From positions 1,185,980 through 1,249,979 of the forward strand of contig NW_003314275.1 of NCBI RefSeq assembly GCF_000143415.4: a stretch of 64,000 bases of DNA, in the 5' to 3' direction. The notes beneath the pieces were generated by a model. It ran no database searches. It worked only from the letters and a program-made list of their open reading frames with translations, and was not told the origin of the DNA. Positions 12,227 to 23,221 of this stretch are shown piece by piece (position 1 is the first letter of the stretch; each line of letters starts with the position of its first letter). Position numbers and translations under genes: made by a program. The stretch comes from Selaginella moellendorffii (lineage: Eukaryota; Streptophyta; Lycopodiopsida; Selaginellales; Selaginellaceae).

Positions 12227-14561
12227 TTAGATTGGCTCGTCCTCCCTGTACGGATCCCGCTCCCTGTACGGACTGCCCAGATCGTGCATTCTCGCGAGTT
12301 GGAGATCTTTGGTAAATTGCGTTCTCGATTTCGCGTAAGCAGCGCTCCGTGCTAGAGAGAAAAAATAAGAATGAGGTGTTTAGCTCGCAAGAACAGGAGA
12401 GGTTAGGCTTACTTGTTGTGATTCTTTGAGAGCGGGCAATGTTTTGTCTTCTCTTCCACAGGCAGAATCCACATGTTACTGCGACCATAGCGAAGATGAA
12501 CGCTCCAAATGCGATCCCAACTTTAGCTCCAGAAGCGAGTACAAAGCCGCAACTTCGAACACCGGGTATACCACAAAGACCGGGATTGTCTGAGAAGCTG
12601 GGAAAAAGTTTGCTCGGGAAAAATCCAAGTTGGAAAGACTTTAAAAGCTTACTTGAAACTCGCGCCGTGCATTGGACCAGCAAGAAGAATCCCCGGGACG
12701 GCACCACTCAAACGATTTCCATTGAGGTACCTGCTTGGTATTCAAAGGCTAAATGTTGGCAAGCACAGCCTAAAACCGGAGCTCTTACAGCTTTTTCAGT
12801 CGAGGAAGATTGCCAAATGTTTCCGGAATCGATCCATTCAAGGCGTTGTATGCCAAATCCCTGCAGAGCTATCGAGCACAGCTCCAGAGACAACGAAAAA
12901 CTCAAGCGAGTACTTACAACACGACAAGGTTCGTAAGATTCCCAAACTCGGGTGGAATTTGTCCATAGAGGCTGTTTCCGCTGATGTTTCTGGAGATACA
13001 AAGAAGAGAAAAAAGGATTAGAGAATGAGGACGCGCAGCTCCAGTGTCATTTACATGCTTTGCAGGTTTGTTAAGTAGGAAATGTCCTTCGCAATATGTC
13101 CCTTCAGTCCTTGATTGTCGAGGTCCCTGGACACCATGTCTGTTAAATACAAAACTCAAATTTGAAAACTTACAATCCATCTATAAACCAGCCTCCTTTG
13201 TCGAAATGAAAGCCGCAGTTAATCCCATTCCATGGATGCTCCTGTGGTACACAGGGATCCCCATTCCATCCCACTCTTGGCGGGAGAGCTAAGGAGTTCT
13301 TAAGAGCTTGTAAAGCCCAAACTAAGAAACAATAAAAAGAACAAGATGTGAAAACCAGAATCCGGATGAGAAAGGTACCTTCTTTTGGATCAGTCGTGTA
13401 CTCCATTCTGACGAGTTGGTAGACTTCGAAAGCGTTCACCAATATTGATCCTTGGACCGGCCTGAAAGTAATAACCAGAGTTTTTCCTTCGACAAACACC
13501 GTCTTGTTAAGCACAAGAGCAGTGAACTTCGCTCCAGCAAGACCGATGATATCTACGTCCGGGAAAATGAGCTGGCTGTTCACGAGTATATCAAACACCC
13601 TCTGCTCTTTAGCTGCGATGCCGGACGATATCTCAGCAAAATGGAACCACAAGGAGTAATTCTGGTTGGGTTCTATCTGGATGTTGTAGGACACGCTTGC
13701 ACCCGTGCTGGTTATCGATGCGCTCTGATATATACTTTCCGGATAAAAGTTTGGAGCGACTGATGTGTTGTTTATCCTTTCCGTTGTCGTCAGTGAATCT
13801 GTAGGACCTTTGTCCAGGCCCAAATCCGAGTCCCAGAACCTGTCCCCACCCCAGACACTAGCGCCAGCTCTGGATTCATACCCCCTTAAGTTTTTCTCGC
13901 TGCAGCTAACTCTTTTGACCACCTTGAGCACGACGTGGTGGCTCCACGAACTCCCAGGAGCATAAGCCTGCTCATCTATCTGGCTTATTTCGAATGACGA
14001 GATCGAAGGATTCCCGTGACCGGAGCTGTGAAAGCAGGCTGTGACAGCACCGTCCTCAACATAAAGTAGAGCCTCTGGATAACTCAGTCCCCTGGATCCG
14101 CCCCAGCCAGTTATCAAGCTGAAGACGAGCGTTCCCTCCAGTGAGACGTCGAACTGCGGCTCTAGATCGGAGTTATCAGCACTACCAAAGGCGAAGAAGA
14201 ATCTGAGATGGTAGTGGCCATTCTGAGTTGTGATGTTGTAGCAGTTCTCGGGACCATCTGACATCTCAAAGTAGCGAGCTGTGCTTGTCTGCGGAGCCAA
14301 CACATTGCGCGTCTTGATAATTGCTGTTTTGCCTCCAGAGTATCCTGTATCTTTAAGCCACAGCTTCCCGTCTGGAGATGTTGAGCTTTCGGTAGAGCCA
14401 CAGGCAATGCGTATAGCAACAGGCGAACCTGAGAAGGGACAGCTCCTAGTCACTTCAAACGGATCAAGGGAAGACGGGAGAGGCTTACCAATTTCAGCAG
14501 AGACCCCAGAGAAAAGTATGCAGGAGAAGAGTAGCTGAAACAGCATACTCTGCCTACCCAT
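12227..14561 (-). CDS. RLP4-like protein: malectin-like domain + LRRs + TM, no kinase
   Basis: Eight exons: 14561-13379, 13321-13174, 13126-13055, 12989-12918, 12860-12789, 12730-12653, 12597-12413, 12351-12227. The ATG at 14561 starts a clear signal peptide (LFQLLFSCILFSGVSA). Residues ~25-390 form a malectin-like (diglucose-binding) ectodomain: SFEISQIDEQAYAPGSSW, RFWDSDLGLDKGPTDSL, NYSLWFHFAEISSGI. Then NGDPCVPQEHPWNGINC, three to four LRRs each on its own small exon (LDNQGLKGHIAKDISYLTNL, NSLYGQIPPEFGNLTNL, NALNGSIPETFGNLPRL), a cap with FSDNPGLCGIPGVRSC, one membrane helix (VGIAFGAFIFAMVAVTCGF) and a short basic tail containing AKSRTQFTKDLQLAR, which resembles the Arabidopsis RLP4 tail. 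Likely a wall-sensing receptor-like protein at the plasma membrane. No kinase is encoded. Confidence 0.88.
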
Positions 14562-15008
14562 TGTCTTCAAACTTGCGCTCCATGCATTCTACATACTGCT
14601 GCTGTTCCAGATCTATCCTGAAACCACAAATAAATTGGGAAGTCAGGAAATGCGAACCCATCAAAGATGAACCACCCCACCCAACGCCAGCGCTCTGTAG
14701 GCTCAGAACCGCATTTGTCGTGTTTCAGATCACTTGACGCAAGGCAAGAAGTCCCTGTTGAATCAGAAAGACAGCGAAACAAAGCAACGAATATAACAAT
14801 CTTGAAGCTTAGTCTAATTACCCCTTGCTAAGCTCAAATGGCTTTCTGTCAGTTCCGACAACAGTTTTCACCTGACACTTGACAGCACAAAACAATCGAG
14901 GTTTGAGAATTAAGACTAAAAAACTGTCCACACTCACAGCTTTGCCGGAAATAAGCGGACTACAAACCTGGGAGTAACCATTGAAGCAATGCGTTCCAGT
15001 GATAAGAC
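14562..15008. other. RLP4-like promoter / 5' UTR region
   Basis: 447 bases between the YqgF-like stop and the RLP4-like start, both on the minus strand. It must hold the YqgF-like 3' UTR and the next gene's promoter. No supported gene; translations show no family resemblance. Confidence 0.45.
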
Positions 15009-15842
15009 CTACAGACAGTCTTGAGTAGTCTGTACAGGCTGCAAAGCCAGAAGATGGCGATCCTTGTTTTTTGCCATATTGTCAAGGCAGCTCTGCAAAA
15101 AAAAAAGAAAAACACGAGTTGCATCAGACCGTCAATGTATTTCCAGAAATGAGAGGCATTACTTGCAGAATGCAAAGCGCAGCCATCTTGTCCACAATCT
15201 GTTTCCTTCGACGAGGCTCCAGTTTTAAGAAGCTAATAGCACCTTCCACTGTCTGCAAAACCGGGAATGCAATGAAGAAAATATAGACAACAAAACATAC
15301 TCTGGATGTAAGACGCTCGTCCCAGAAAACGAAACAGCTATCCTGGAGCATTTGGTTCTGCTGGAGCTCTCTCACAAATTGTTCCACCAAGGGACCCTGG
15401 TAGAAAAGCTCAACCAAGTTTTCAAGGTGACAAGAAGACGAGGCAAAGAGACTACCTGGTAGCCTTGAAATCCTGTAATCCTGAGAGGATAGCCGATGAC
15501 GAGCCCCGGCGCTGAGAGCGTCTTTACCTGCGGGTATACATTGCTGGAAAAGACGCGAGAAACAAACCATCAATCAACGCCTACCAGCGTTCCGAGCACA
15601 TTCGAAGCATAGCCCGCGGGTCCTCCTTTGATGTCGATGACACTAGGAAAGCACAGAGAAAAACATGGAAATTTTCCAAGAACAGAGCAAAATCTAGCTT
15701 ACCTGTGGGGATGCGCAATGCGATACTCTGAATCAGACACAGCGATGCCAATGTAGCGCGTGCCTACGTCGAGGCCGATCAATGGGCCGGTGGGCGCCCT
15801 AAGCAGCCGCTGGCAGAGCTGCGCGATCTTCACTTCTTGCAT
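15009..15842 (-). CDS. YqgF/RuvX-type RNase H-fold nuclease
   Basis: Member of the YqgF family; the bacterial protein matures 16S rRNA, and plants have nuclear genes of the same fold, often organelle-directed. Six exons: 15842-15703, 15642-15585, 15527-15456, 15396-15301, 15252-15163, 15092-15009. The N-terminus has the first catalytic Asp strand LIGLDVGTRYIGIAVSDSEY; exon 3 gives LVIGYPLRITGFQGYQ (usual G-P/Y-L strand); exon 4 ends FWDERLTSR, the conserved D-E-R-x-T/S motif; exon 5 gives KMAALCILQ. The expected final Asp of the family, usually after the DxxAAxxILQ helix, is represented by VDKMAA and by the SCLDNMAKN start of exon 6. No long transit peptide precedes MQEVKIAQL, so organelle targeting is uncertain. 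Confidence 0.85.
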
Positions 15843-15853
15843 CCTCCACCGCG

Positions 15854-15872
15854 AAAACCCTAAACCCTAAAA
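15854..15872. promoter_or_regulatory. Double telo-box upstream of the YqgF-like gene
   Basis: AAACCCTAAACCCTAA lies 12 bases upstream of the start codon, i.e. in the leader or core promoter. Tandem telo-boxes are frequent in plant genes for ribosome and growth functions, which fits an rRNA-processing type product. Confidence 0.6.
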
Positions 15873-17936
15873 TCAAATTCTCTATCAACCCTTGTTTTTT
15901 TATAGCAGCAGCTAGCCTTGAGTGAGATCACGGTCTACGTTAGCTCGGGAGATCGCAGAGGCTTTGTAAAGGCAACATGGACCTTCAATCGCGCGGATTG
16001 CAAAAGATGCAATGCATTAGCAGAGGTGGTGAGCCTTGTCAAAGATCGTGCGTGTTTCCTTCTTGCCGAGCATTGCAATGAGAAGGGATGAAGCCGACGA
16101 AAGTGCCACCCAAAGTTGGCAGCAAGACTTGCTCACGAGGCCTTCAGGAACTTCCTGGACGTGTTCAAGGGTGCAAGGGCGAGCTTGAGGACAATGAAGT
16201 GGTCTTCTACACGAAGCTGGCATTTGTGGTAAAAAGTGAGCACTACTCTGGAAAGATGAGTGCTGCTTATTCCGCTTTAACACTCCCCCGCAAAACCACA
16301 CCAAACAAACTTGTCACGTCCTAAGGGATAAAACGATGATGATTTGGAGTATGAAATGATAAATGAAGAAGAAAAAGGTATTTTGATGCAACTTAATGGT
16401 AAACAGAGGTTGTTTCTAAAACTCTTGGAGGCATATTAAAAGTGGACAAAACTATGTAATTATTGTTATAGTTTTACAGGGATCTTTGCTAGCAAAGAAA
16501 AATATTGAGAAAAAAATACTCCATACAAACCAAAAAGTGGAAAAATAACCTGCCACAAAAAACAAATGGAAGATATATCCAGTAAAAAAGGAGATTTGTT
16601 GTTTCCTAGTTTATTTATATTAATTATGACTAATTTTTATGGCTTTGTAGCTTACATCCACACTAGTATAAGCCATTGCTAGCATGGCAGCCACAAATAC
16701 ACATAATAAGGTGTGTTTTTGGTTTATAAAATTATGTGAGTTTTTATATGCTTTTGTAAGAATGAAAATAAGCAAGTGATATTGTACAATAAACTACTTT
16801 TTTCGTTTAAAATGTGGGAGAAATAAATAATTAAAAGCCATGAGAATCACTACTTTTCCAGAGTAGCTACTTTTCCAAATATATAAAAATATATGCAACA
16901 ACATATGTACATTGTACTAAAATTTAGGTGTATGGAAAAGCACTATGGTGAACCATATAAAAGAAATGCTTTTAAACCATACCTGAAATCACACGAGAAA
17001 CCACTCATAGACTAATTGCAAAATATAATATTAATCATACTAAAAAAAAATTATGTGCAAAACCATTTTTGTCATGGTCTCAAACTAGAGCATGGCCCAA
17101 TTAATAATTTGTTATGCATTGCATGTAGTAACACTTGGTTTGCTTAATAGTAGTGTTATTTCTATTTAATAATTTGAAGTTTATAACTATAAACATGTTT
17201 ATAGTTTATAAACATCAAGATTAATCTTATTGAATATCAACCATTAGATGGTAGAATAAACTAGAATATACTAGAAAATGTTTAGGAAAATTTATAAATT
17301 ATAAACATGTTTATAAATTATAAATACAAAATTAATCTAAATGAATAACAACCGTACAATATCCTACAATATCCAAACATATTCTAGGTATATTCACTAC
17401 CCCACAAAATTCAATTTTCTTACACATAATCTTGCAACTTTCACATATTTCATGAATAAGGTTGGCATCATGTGGCTGGCAAGAGTGCCCTGTGGCCAGG
17501 TGATGCTACAACTCCTCGCTATGTCTCAAGCTCAGCAGACTAAGGAGCTAGTTTGTATTAGTGGACTCCAGATGAGGCTGAGTCCTGAGAACCTGTTTCC
17601 TAGTCACAAATATATTAATAGGCATGTAATACCTAAATTGTTCTTCCAGCTGCAATTTCTGAAACTGTAGCTTCATGGCACTCTTTCAGTGTGATATTGT
17701 ATCTTAGTTTTGGCCTTATTCGATTGGGATTCCTGATGTTCGCTGAATCCACATTGTATTGGAACAACCTGAACAAACCATTTAAATATGTATTTGTGGT
17801 TGAAAGTGATCATTGGAAATCTGCGACCACGTGCCAGATCACGTGCTTATGTTTTGAACAGCTGTAGAAATCCGTGATCCACTAATAACAAGCACTCGAC
17901 CCTTGAGCACTTGGATCATTGTGCAAAACATCAAGG
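15873..17936. other. AT-rich spacer before the LRR cluster
   Basis: No supported gene. 16017-16324 has higher GC and an 85-95 codon open frame on each strand, possibly the remnant of an exon (VVFYTKLAFVVKSEHYSGK on +), but no family is recognised. 16330-17450 is strongly AT-rich. From about 17455 a segment begins that recurs at about 18990 ahead of the second LRR copy. Confidence 0.4.
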
Positions 17937-18881
17937 ATGAAGCAAGCTTGTTTTTGTTTCTTCTTCTTGGCGGTCATCCTGCTAGAAAGTGTTTATGCCG
18001 CTACTCCGAAATGCCATCCGGAGGATCTGAAAGCTCTTCTCGCCTTCAAGGCAGGTATGTCCCACTTGGAGCACTGGCATGGCACCGACTGCTGCAACTG
18101 GGACGCAATCCGTTGCAACAATCAGACCGGGGGAATCGTAAGTGTGGCCTTCGAGGGCATTGGTGGTCCTGACTCGAGATTCAACTATGACCGCATGAAA
18201 GGTACCATCTCTGAGAACTCACTTGGCAAACTCGCCTTTTTGGAGCAACTGTACATGAACACGGTGCCGCTTGTGACTGGAGGTATCCCGACTTCGGTCG
18301 GAAACATCCCCACCTTGAAGGAACTGGTACTGGACAAAACTGGTCTTTCCGGTCCCATTCCAGCTTCTCTGGGGAAGCTTTCCAAGCTCGTTCTGTTATC
18401 TTTCACAGGGAATAAACTTTCTGGTTCCATTCCTCACGAGCTCAGCTCGCTCCAGCGTCTCCAGTCACTCACCTTTCGCGAGAGCAGCTTGACAGGCAGC
18501 ATAAGCTCCTTGGACTTCGGGAAGCTGAGATCTCTCACGGACCTTGACTTGTCGTATAACGCATTCACAGGCTCTTTCCCGGCGTCGTTGTTCGGATCGG
18601 TAAAGCTCAAGACACTTTCTGTTTCTCAAAACCAGCTCACCGGTCATATCCCTGCGAGCATCGGCAAGCTCACCCGTCTGGAGGTTCTCGACTTGTCGTC
18701 GAATAAGCTGTCTGGTGGGCTTCCTAGCGAGTTGTTCCACCTGAAGGAGCTGGCTGGTCTGGATCTGTCAGGCAATATGCTCTCCGGGGAGCTTCCCAAA
18801 GCCGCACGCAAGTTTCCAGCCTCTGCGTTCGCCAACAATCGCCTCCTCTGTGGAAGCCCGCTTCCACCTTGTAAGCTGTGA
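17937..18881 (+). CDS. Secreted LRR protein (DRT100/PGIP-like), intact copy
   Basis: Single-exon gene of 314 codons. The ATG at 17937 begins a signal peptide (ACFCFFFLAVILLESVYA). Next comes the LRRNT_2 cap typical of plant extracellular LRR proteins (CHPEDLKALLAFKAG, then CCNWDAIRCNNQTG), followed by about seven plant-type repeats of the LxxLxxLxLxxNxLxGxIPxxLG form: LKELVLDKTGLSGPIPASLG, LVLLSFTGNKLSGSIPHEL, LTDLDLSYNAFTGSFPASL, LEVLDLSSNKLSGGLPSEL. The C-terminal cap is FANNRLLCGSPLPPCKL. There is no membrane segment or kinase, so a secreted apoplastic recognition or inhibitor role is likely; the partner is not known. Confidence 0.85.
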   Translation: MKQACFCFFFLAVILLESVYAATPKCHPEDLKALLAFKAGMSHLEHWHGTDCCNWDAIRCNNQTGGIVSVAFEGIGGPDSRFNYDRMKGTISENSLGKLAFLEQLYMNTVPLVTGGIPTSVGNIPTLKELVLDKTGLSGPIPASLGKLSKLVLLSFTGNKLSGSIPHELSSLQRLQSLTFRESSLTGSISSLDFGKLRSLTDLDLSYNAFTGSFPASLFGSVKLKTLSVSQNQLTGHIPASIGKLTRLEVLDLSSNKLSGGLPSELFHLKELAGLDLSGNMLSGELPKAARKFPASAFANNRLLCGSPLPPCKL

Positions 18882-19481
18882 AATGATTGCAACCTCTCGA
18901 CGCAGCTCTAGGATTTTCACGGTGAACGCTGCACTGTTGTTAAGATTTATTTGAAAAAAATAAAAATAGACAACCAATGTCCCACTTCGACTGGGCTGCT
19001 GTGGAGGGAGTTGGGCGATACCCGCATTTGACGAACGAGGTTGGCGTCAAGTGGCCGACAGGAGTGCCAGGTGATGCTACAGAAGCACGACAAGGAGCTC
19101 CTCGGCATGTCCCAAGCTGAGCAGACTAAGAAGACTAACAAGCTTCTTCTCCCCATGGGGCTTACCGTCTAGTTGCAGCTCCCCAGCACAGTTTTTATTG
19201 ACTTTAGTTCATTGTTTTACACCAATTCGAATTTAAAAGTTGTTCATCCACAACATGAAACTAGAATACAATATCATACTGGACGAGTGCTATCATTTCA
19301 ATTGCGATTCCTGATGTTTGCTGAATCACATGCTCATGTTTTGAACAACGTGAACAAGCCATTTGGATATTGATTTGTGGCTGAAAGTGACGGAAGTCCG
19401 ACCACTGATAAGAAGCACTAGCTTGAGCACAAGGATATAAGTTCTCATTAAGATCATTTGTGTGGAAGATGAAGATTTGGG

Positions 19482-20673
19482 ATGAAGCAGCTGGGTTGTG
19501 TTTGTTTTGGTTTCTTTTTGGCGGGCATTTGTGTTCAAGCCGCTACTCTGAAATGTCATCCGGAGGATCTGAAAGCTCTTCTCGCCTTCAAGGCAGGTAT
19601 GTCCCACTTGGAGCACTGGCATGGCACCAGCTGCTGCAACTGGGACGCCATCCGTTGCAACAATCAGACCGGGGGAGTCGTAAGTGTGGCCTTCGAGGGC
19701 ATTGGTGGTCCTGACTCGAGATTCACAAAAGGTACCACAGTATGCACCAACAACTGTCCCAGTCTCCGAGAACTCACTTGGCATCCTCGCCTTCTTGGAG
19801 CAAGTGTATATGAACACGGTGCCGCTTGTGACTGGAGCTATCCCGGTTTCGTTCGGAAAATCCCCACCTTGAAGGAGCTGGTACTGGACAAAACTGGTCT
19901 CTCCGGTACCATTCCAGCTTCTCTGGGGAAGCTTTCCAACCTGGTTGTGTTGTCTTTCACAGGGAATAAGTTCTCTGGTTCCATTCCTCACGAGCTGAGC
20001 TCGCTCCAGTATCTCCAGTCACTCACCTGGCGCGAGAGCAGCTTGACAGGCAGCATCAGCTCCTTCGACTTCGGGAAGCTGAGATCACTGACGGACCTTG
20101 ACTTATCGTATAACGCTTTCACAGGCTCTGTCCCATCGTTAACGTTGTTTGGATTGGTGAAGCTCAGGACACTCGCTCTTTCTGACAACCAGCTCACCGG
20201 TCTCCGGCCCGGGTCAACCCCAACGACCAAAAAAGCCGCCCCTTCTATACAGTCAGGCCCCGCGCATCCCTGCGAGCATCAGCAAGCTCACCCGTCTGGA
20301 GGTTCTCCATTTGTCATCAAACAAGCTGTCTGGTGGGCTTCCTAGCGAGTTGTTCCAGCTGAGGAGCCTGACGAGCAATCTGTCTGGTGCTGTCCCAAGC
20401 GAGTTATCCAGGCTGAAGAAGCTGACTGGTCTGGATCTGTCAAGCAATATGCTACCAGGAGCCGCACGCAAGTTTCTAACCTCCTCCTTCGCCAACAATC
20501 CTGGCCTCTGTGGAAGCCCATGGTTGAGTAAGGAGCTTAAGAGCCGAACGAGGAGAAGCCGGACTTCCTCTGATGGCATGGCTCTAGTAAAGCTTCCACC
20601 TTGTAAGTTCTTGCAGCAGCCTCTGAATTCGTCTTGGACTTTCACGATGTATGCTGCCGCTGCAAGTTGCTAA
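19482..20673 (+). pseudogene. Second copy of the LRR gene, frame-broken
   Basis: Starts like the intact copy (signal peptide, CHPEDLKALLAFKAG, CCNWDAIRCNNQTG) but differs in three ways. An insertion of about 27 bases near 19738 shifts the frame, so the first repeat is read wrongly until a 1-base loss near 19858 restores it. A foreign-looking insertion of about 62 bases at 20208-20268 (GC-rich, CCGGCCCGGGTCAACCCC) shifts it again, giving a stop at 20345, while LRR sequence continues in another frame to 20673. The third repeat block has also been rebuilt with an extra repeat and a longer tail. None of the insertions has splice ends and phases that would make a sensible intron. It could still be expressed as a 287-residue truncated protein. 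Confidence 0.75.
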
Positions 20674-20884
20674 AATGTGATTGAAAAAAATTAAATCTTT
20701 TTGGGGAAAAAAAAGACCTGCCAATGTTCCACTGTAATCAATAGCAGCGTGAGGAAAGCGTGGCCTTCGTGCACTGTTTAGAAATGTGGAGATAAGTGAT
20801 GCAGCGAGCCAATTATCGAGATATTCCTGCAGAGACCGGCCACAGTCAATGCATGAAAGACGGAATTTATAAAACCTGGAGGTA

Positions 20885-21160
20885 GTGAATCAACTTACAG
20901 GCAATCTTGTGCGGTTGCGAAGCCAAGAGATGGCTATGTTATGAAGGCAAGATAAACTTAAATTATATCCCTACATCAGACTGTTAGAACAGGTGGTCTG
21001 CAAAGGGGGAAGGTAGAAGTCCATGGGAATAAAGATGTTTGTCATTAAGATCACCAAGAGGAGCATGCCCTAACTATGGTGATTAACGAGAAGTTGCATC
21101 ATCGAGGGACCAGCGCAAAAACCAAAACCTCTAGCAGCCTTACTGCCAGTACTGCAAGAT
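20885..21160 (-). pseudogene. Possible fragment of the YqgF-like gene 3' end
   Basis: 20911-20990 resembles 15020-15135 base by base: GCGAAGCCAAGAGATGGC against GCAAAGCCAGAAGATGGC, followed by AAGGCAAGAT against AAGGCAGCTC, and ACATCAGACTGTTA against GCATCAGACCGTCA across the intron. Same orientation as the source gene. Similarity is short and the rest is unclear, so this is tentative. Confidence 0.35.
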
Positions 21161-21185
21161 TAGGTTTAGTAGTTCTTGGTCGGTG

Positions 21186-21413
21186 TTAAATCTGCCAATC
21201 TTCCCTGGTGCACTGTTTGGTAGCGAGAAAAGCTGAGCGAAGCAAATCCCAGATCGCAATACTGGCTAGTGCAGAATGCCGGGCTTGGAGATACCACTCC
21301 AGAGCAGTGTCTTGGAGTGTAGCAGGGAAGAACCAAAGGCGATTGGCTTCATCAGCAATCGTACTACTGTCTAGTCCCAATTGTTCAACTAAAAATTGGT
21401 TGGGGCAGTGCAC
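21186..21413 (-). mobile_element. Retrotransposon gag fragment
   Basis: A 75-codon open frame on the minus strand reads LWFFPATLQDTALEWYLQAR and IAIWDLLRSAFLATK, the typical gag pattern of plant LTR retrotransposons (P-x-x-L-x-D-x-A-x-x-W-Y followed by W-x-x-L-x-x-x-F). No pol, LTR or primer site is seen nearby, so this is an isolated relic upstream of the F-box gene. Confidence 0.6.
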
Positions 21414-21669
21414 CGATGACTAACTCCCACCAGGAACTATTGAAGTCTTGCAATACTAGCAGCAGGGTTACTAGGGGTTCTGGTTTTTACACTGGTCTCT
21501 CCCTTTGCATCAATAATACAGCCTCTCGTTGATATCCTCTGGATGGGATATTTCTTTAGTTCTGCAGTCCCTTTTTCTTAACAACCATTAAGTGTGCCTT
21601 TTTTGCTTCTCTCTACAAAAGCACTTAGGGCAACTTCACCTATTTTCGTTTTCTTACTCGGGCCAAGTT

Positions 21670-22692
21670 ATGGACTACTCGTTGTTACAAATAATCGAGG
21701 AGGAGGTACTGGTGCGTTTGTCAGCAGGGTTACTACACACTCGCGTAAGATTAGTGTGCAAGCAGTGGAAAGATCTCATAGACTCGCCTAGGTTTAAGTC
21801 TCTCCATCACAAATACCACTCTGGATTCAAAGGTGGTGAGCGAAGTCCTCCCATTATTTTGGGCCTTGAGTGCAATGGTAGCCTCGCTAAATGCAATCCC
21901 TTTGGACAAGAAAGAGACAAGGATTGGATTGTGATAAACCCACTACCAGAACTTCGCTTCTATCTTCTTTCATGTGCTGGTGGACTGATGTTTGGGCGGA
22001 TTACCAGCAACAAGAGCTATGTTACCTTGAATCCCCTCACTGGGGATCTCAAGGTCCTCCCACCGCCACCTTTGGAACCCCTGCCCTCCACGGCCATCAT
22101 GGCCACGCACACGTCGAGGCAGCGTTACTGGATTTGCATTTCATATATGCGTGTAGTCTACTTGTACGATTCGAGTGTGGGGATTTGGCAAGAGGTTTCG
22201 CTGCCTGAAGGATGGAAGCATCACTGCTATGCAAAGGCGATCAATAATAAGGTGTATTACTACTGTCGTGGACTAGATCATGTTGATACCGGTCTCATGG
22301 GAGTTTTGAGCCTGGATCTGGAAAGTTTAAGTTGGTCTACGGAGTGGGAAATCCATGGGTATAGTACTCCAAGCCGTTGTTGTATAGATTTTCTTGTATC
22401 GCCAGCGCTGGAATTTTTCAAAGTCACTGTAGACTCTATGTATCATCTATCAAGGCTGGATGCTGCATCTAAAGGCTTTGTCGAGGAAGTTGGCTTGCCT
22501 TTGAATATGAAAGAAGGCATGTCTCATGTTCCATCTTGCTGCTACAAGGACACGATTGTGGTTGCCGGTCCCAAACAATTGGAAGTGCTGGATTACAAGA
22601 CCAAATCTTGGACCACCCATAAAAACAAAAAGTTTTCCAGATTTGATTTCTTGTTTCTATTCACATCATCCTTGTTTGATCCAAAACATTGA
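21670..22692 (+). CDS. F-box protein with kelch-like C-terminal region
   Basis: Single-exon gene, 340 codons. The ATG at 21670 is chosen because it directly precedes the F-box: LLQIIEEEVLVRLSAGLLHT followed by RLVCKQWKDLIDSPRFKSLH, the L-x-x-R-x-V-C-x-x-W pattern that binds SKP1 in SCF ubiquitin ligases. The C-terminal ~250 residues follow the plant F-box/kelch style (VTLNPLTGDLKVLPPPPLEP, YLYDSSVGIWQEVSLPEG, VLSLDLESLSWSTEWEI, IVVAGPKQLEVLDYKTKSW). This part would select the target protein, which cannot be named. Plant F-box genes of this type turn over fast; a decayed copy of this gene's 3' end lies directly downstream. Confidence 0.85.
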   Translation: MDYSLLQIIEEEVLVRLSAGLLHTRVRLVCKQWKDLIDSPRFKSLHHKYHSGFKGGERSPPIILGLECNGSLAKCNPFGQERDKDWIVINPLPELRFYLLSCAGGLMFGRITSNKSYVTLNPLTGDLKVLPPPPLEPLPSTAIMATHTSRQRYWICISYMRVVYLYDSSVGIWQEVSLPEGWKHHCYAKAINNKVYYYCRGLDHVDTGLMGVLSLDLESLSWSTEWEIHGYSTPSRCCIDFLVSPALEFFKVTVDSMYHLSRLDAASKGFVEEVGLPLNMKEGMSHVPSCCYKDTIVVAGPKQLEVLDYKTKSWTTHKNKKFSRFDFLFLFTSSLFDPKH

Positions 22693-22757
22693 TGTTAAGG
22701 TTTAACTTGAAAATCAAAAGTGGTTTGCTTCCGTATAAATAATATATAGTATTTCAA

Positions 22758-22905
22758 CATATACTAGTGGACGCTGCACTTCGAGGTAGCTAGCTTGTAC
22801 TGGAATCTGAAAGAAGGCTTGTCTCAACCTTGCTGCCAAAACATTAGCGATTGCAAGACCAAACTTTGGAGCACCAGTTTCTTGATTTCATTCGTTGTTT
22901 GATCC
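22758..22905 (+). pseudogene. Decayed duplicate of the F-box gene 3' end
   Basis: The stretch follows the order of 22460-22690 with losses: GACGCTGCA, then TGAAAGAAGGC-TGTCTCA, CTTGCTGCCA, ATTGCAAGACCAAACTTTGG, TTCTTGATTTCATTC, GTTTGATCC. It has no continuous frame. It is the remnant of a local tandem duplication. Confidence 0.65.
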
Positions 22906-23221
22906 TCGTCAATGAATAAAACCACGTTTTAGATAATTGAAGTACATTGACAAAACTAAGCATAAATGCATCAAACTTTTGATCATACCTATCCACAAGA
23001 GTGGAGTAGGGCTTTACCGCCATTGGGCACCGAATCTACCGTACGCCCAGAGAAAGAAGCAGCCACGTCACCGGGCGGGTATCCACGTCACACTGCCATT
23101 TTCAGTACCGACCACTCGCAGGGTACCAGGTCACGCCCATTTCATTTAAAATCCGAACTCGCGGGATATCGATATCGATATCGATTGAGAGCTCTGTCCA
23201 AGCGAGCGAGCGAAGAACAAA
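22906..23221. other. Promoter / leader of the C2-domain gene
   Basis: About 315 bases. The last 60 contain repeated GATATC units (ATCGATATCGATATCGATTG near 23170) and purine-rich leader sequence ahead of the ATG at 23222. No gene is supported. Confidence 0.4.

Larger units (their letters stand above)
17455..20673 (+). repeat. Tandem duplication of an LRR gene with its upstream sequence
   Basis: Two units, about 17455-18881 and 18999-20673, align along most of their length. Besides the LRR frame they share an upstream piece (GTTGGCATCA/GTTGGCGTCA ... GAGCAGACTAAG at 17461-17550 and 19019-19130) and the promoter-proximal stretch around GATTCCTGATGTT (17727 and 19307). The duplication therefore included the promoter. 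Confidence 0.8.

Noticed and set aside
19735-20270. The two inserts of LRR copy 2 as small introns
   Set aside because: One candidate intron would be only 31 bases, and no GT-AG choice for the second restores the repeat frame.
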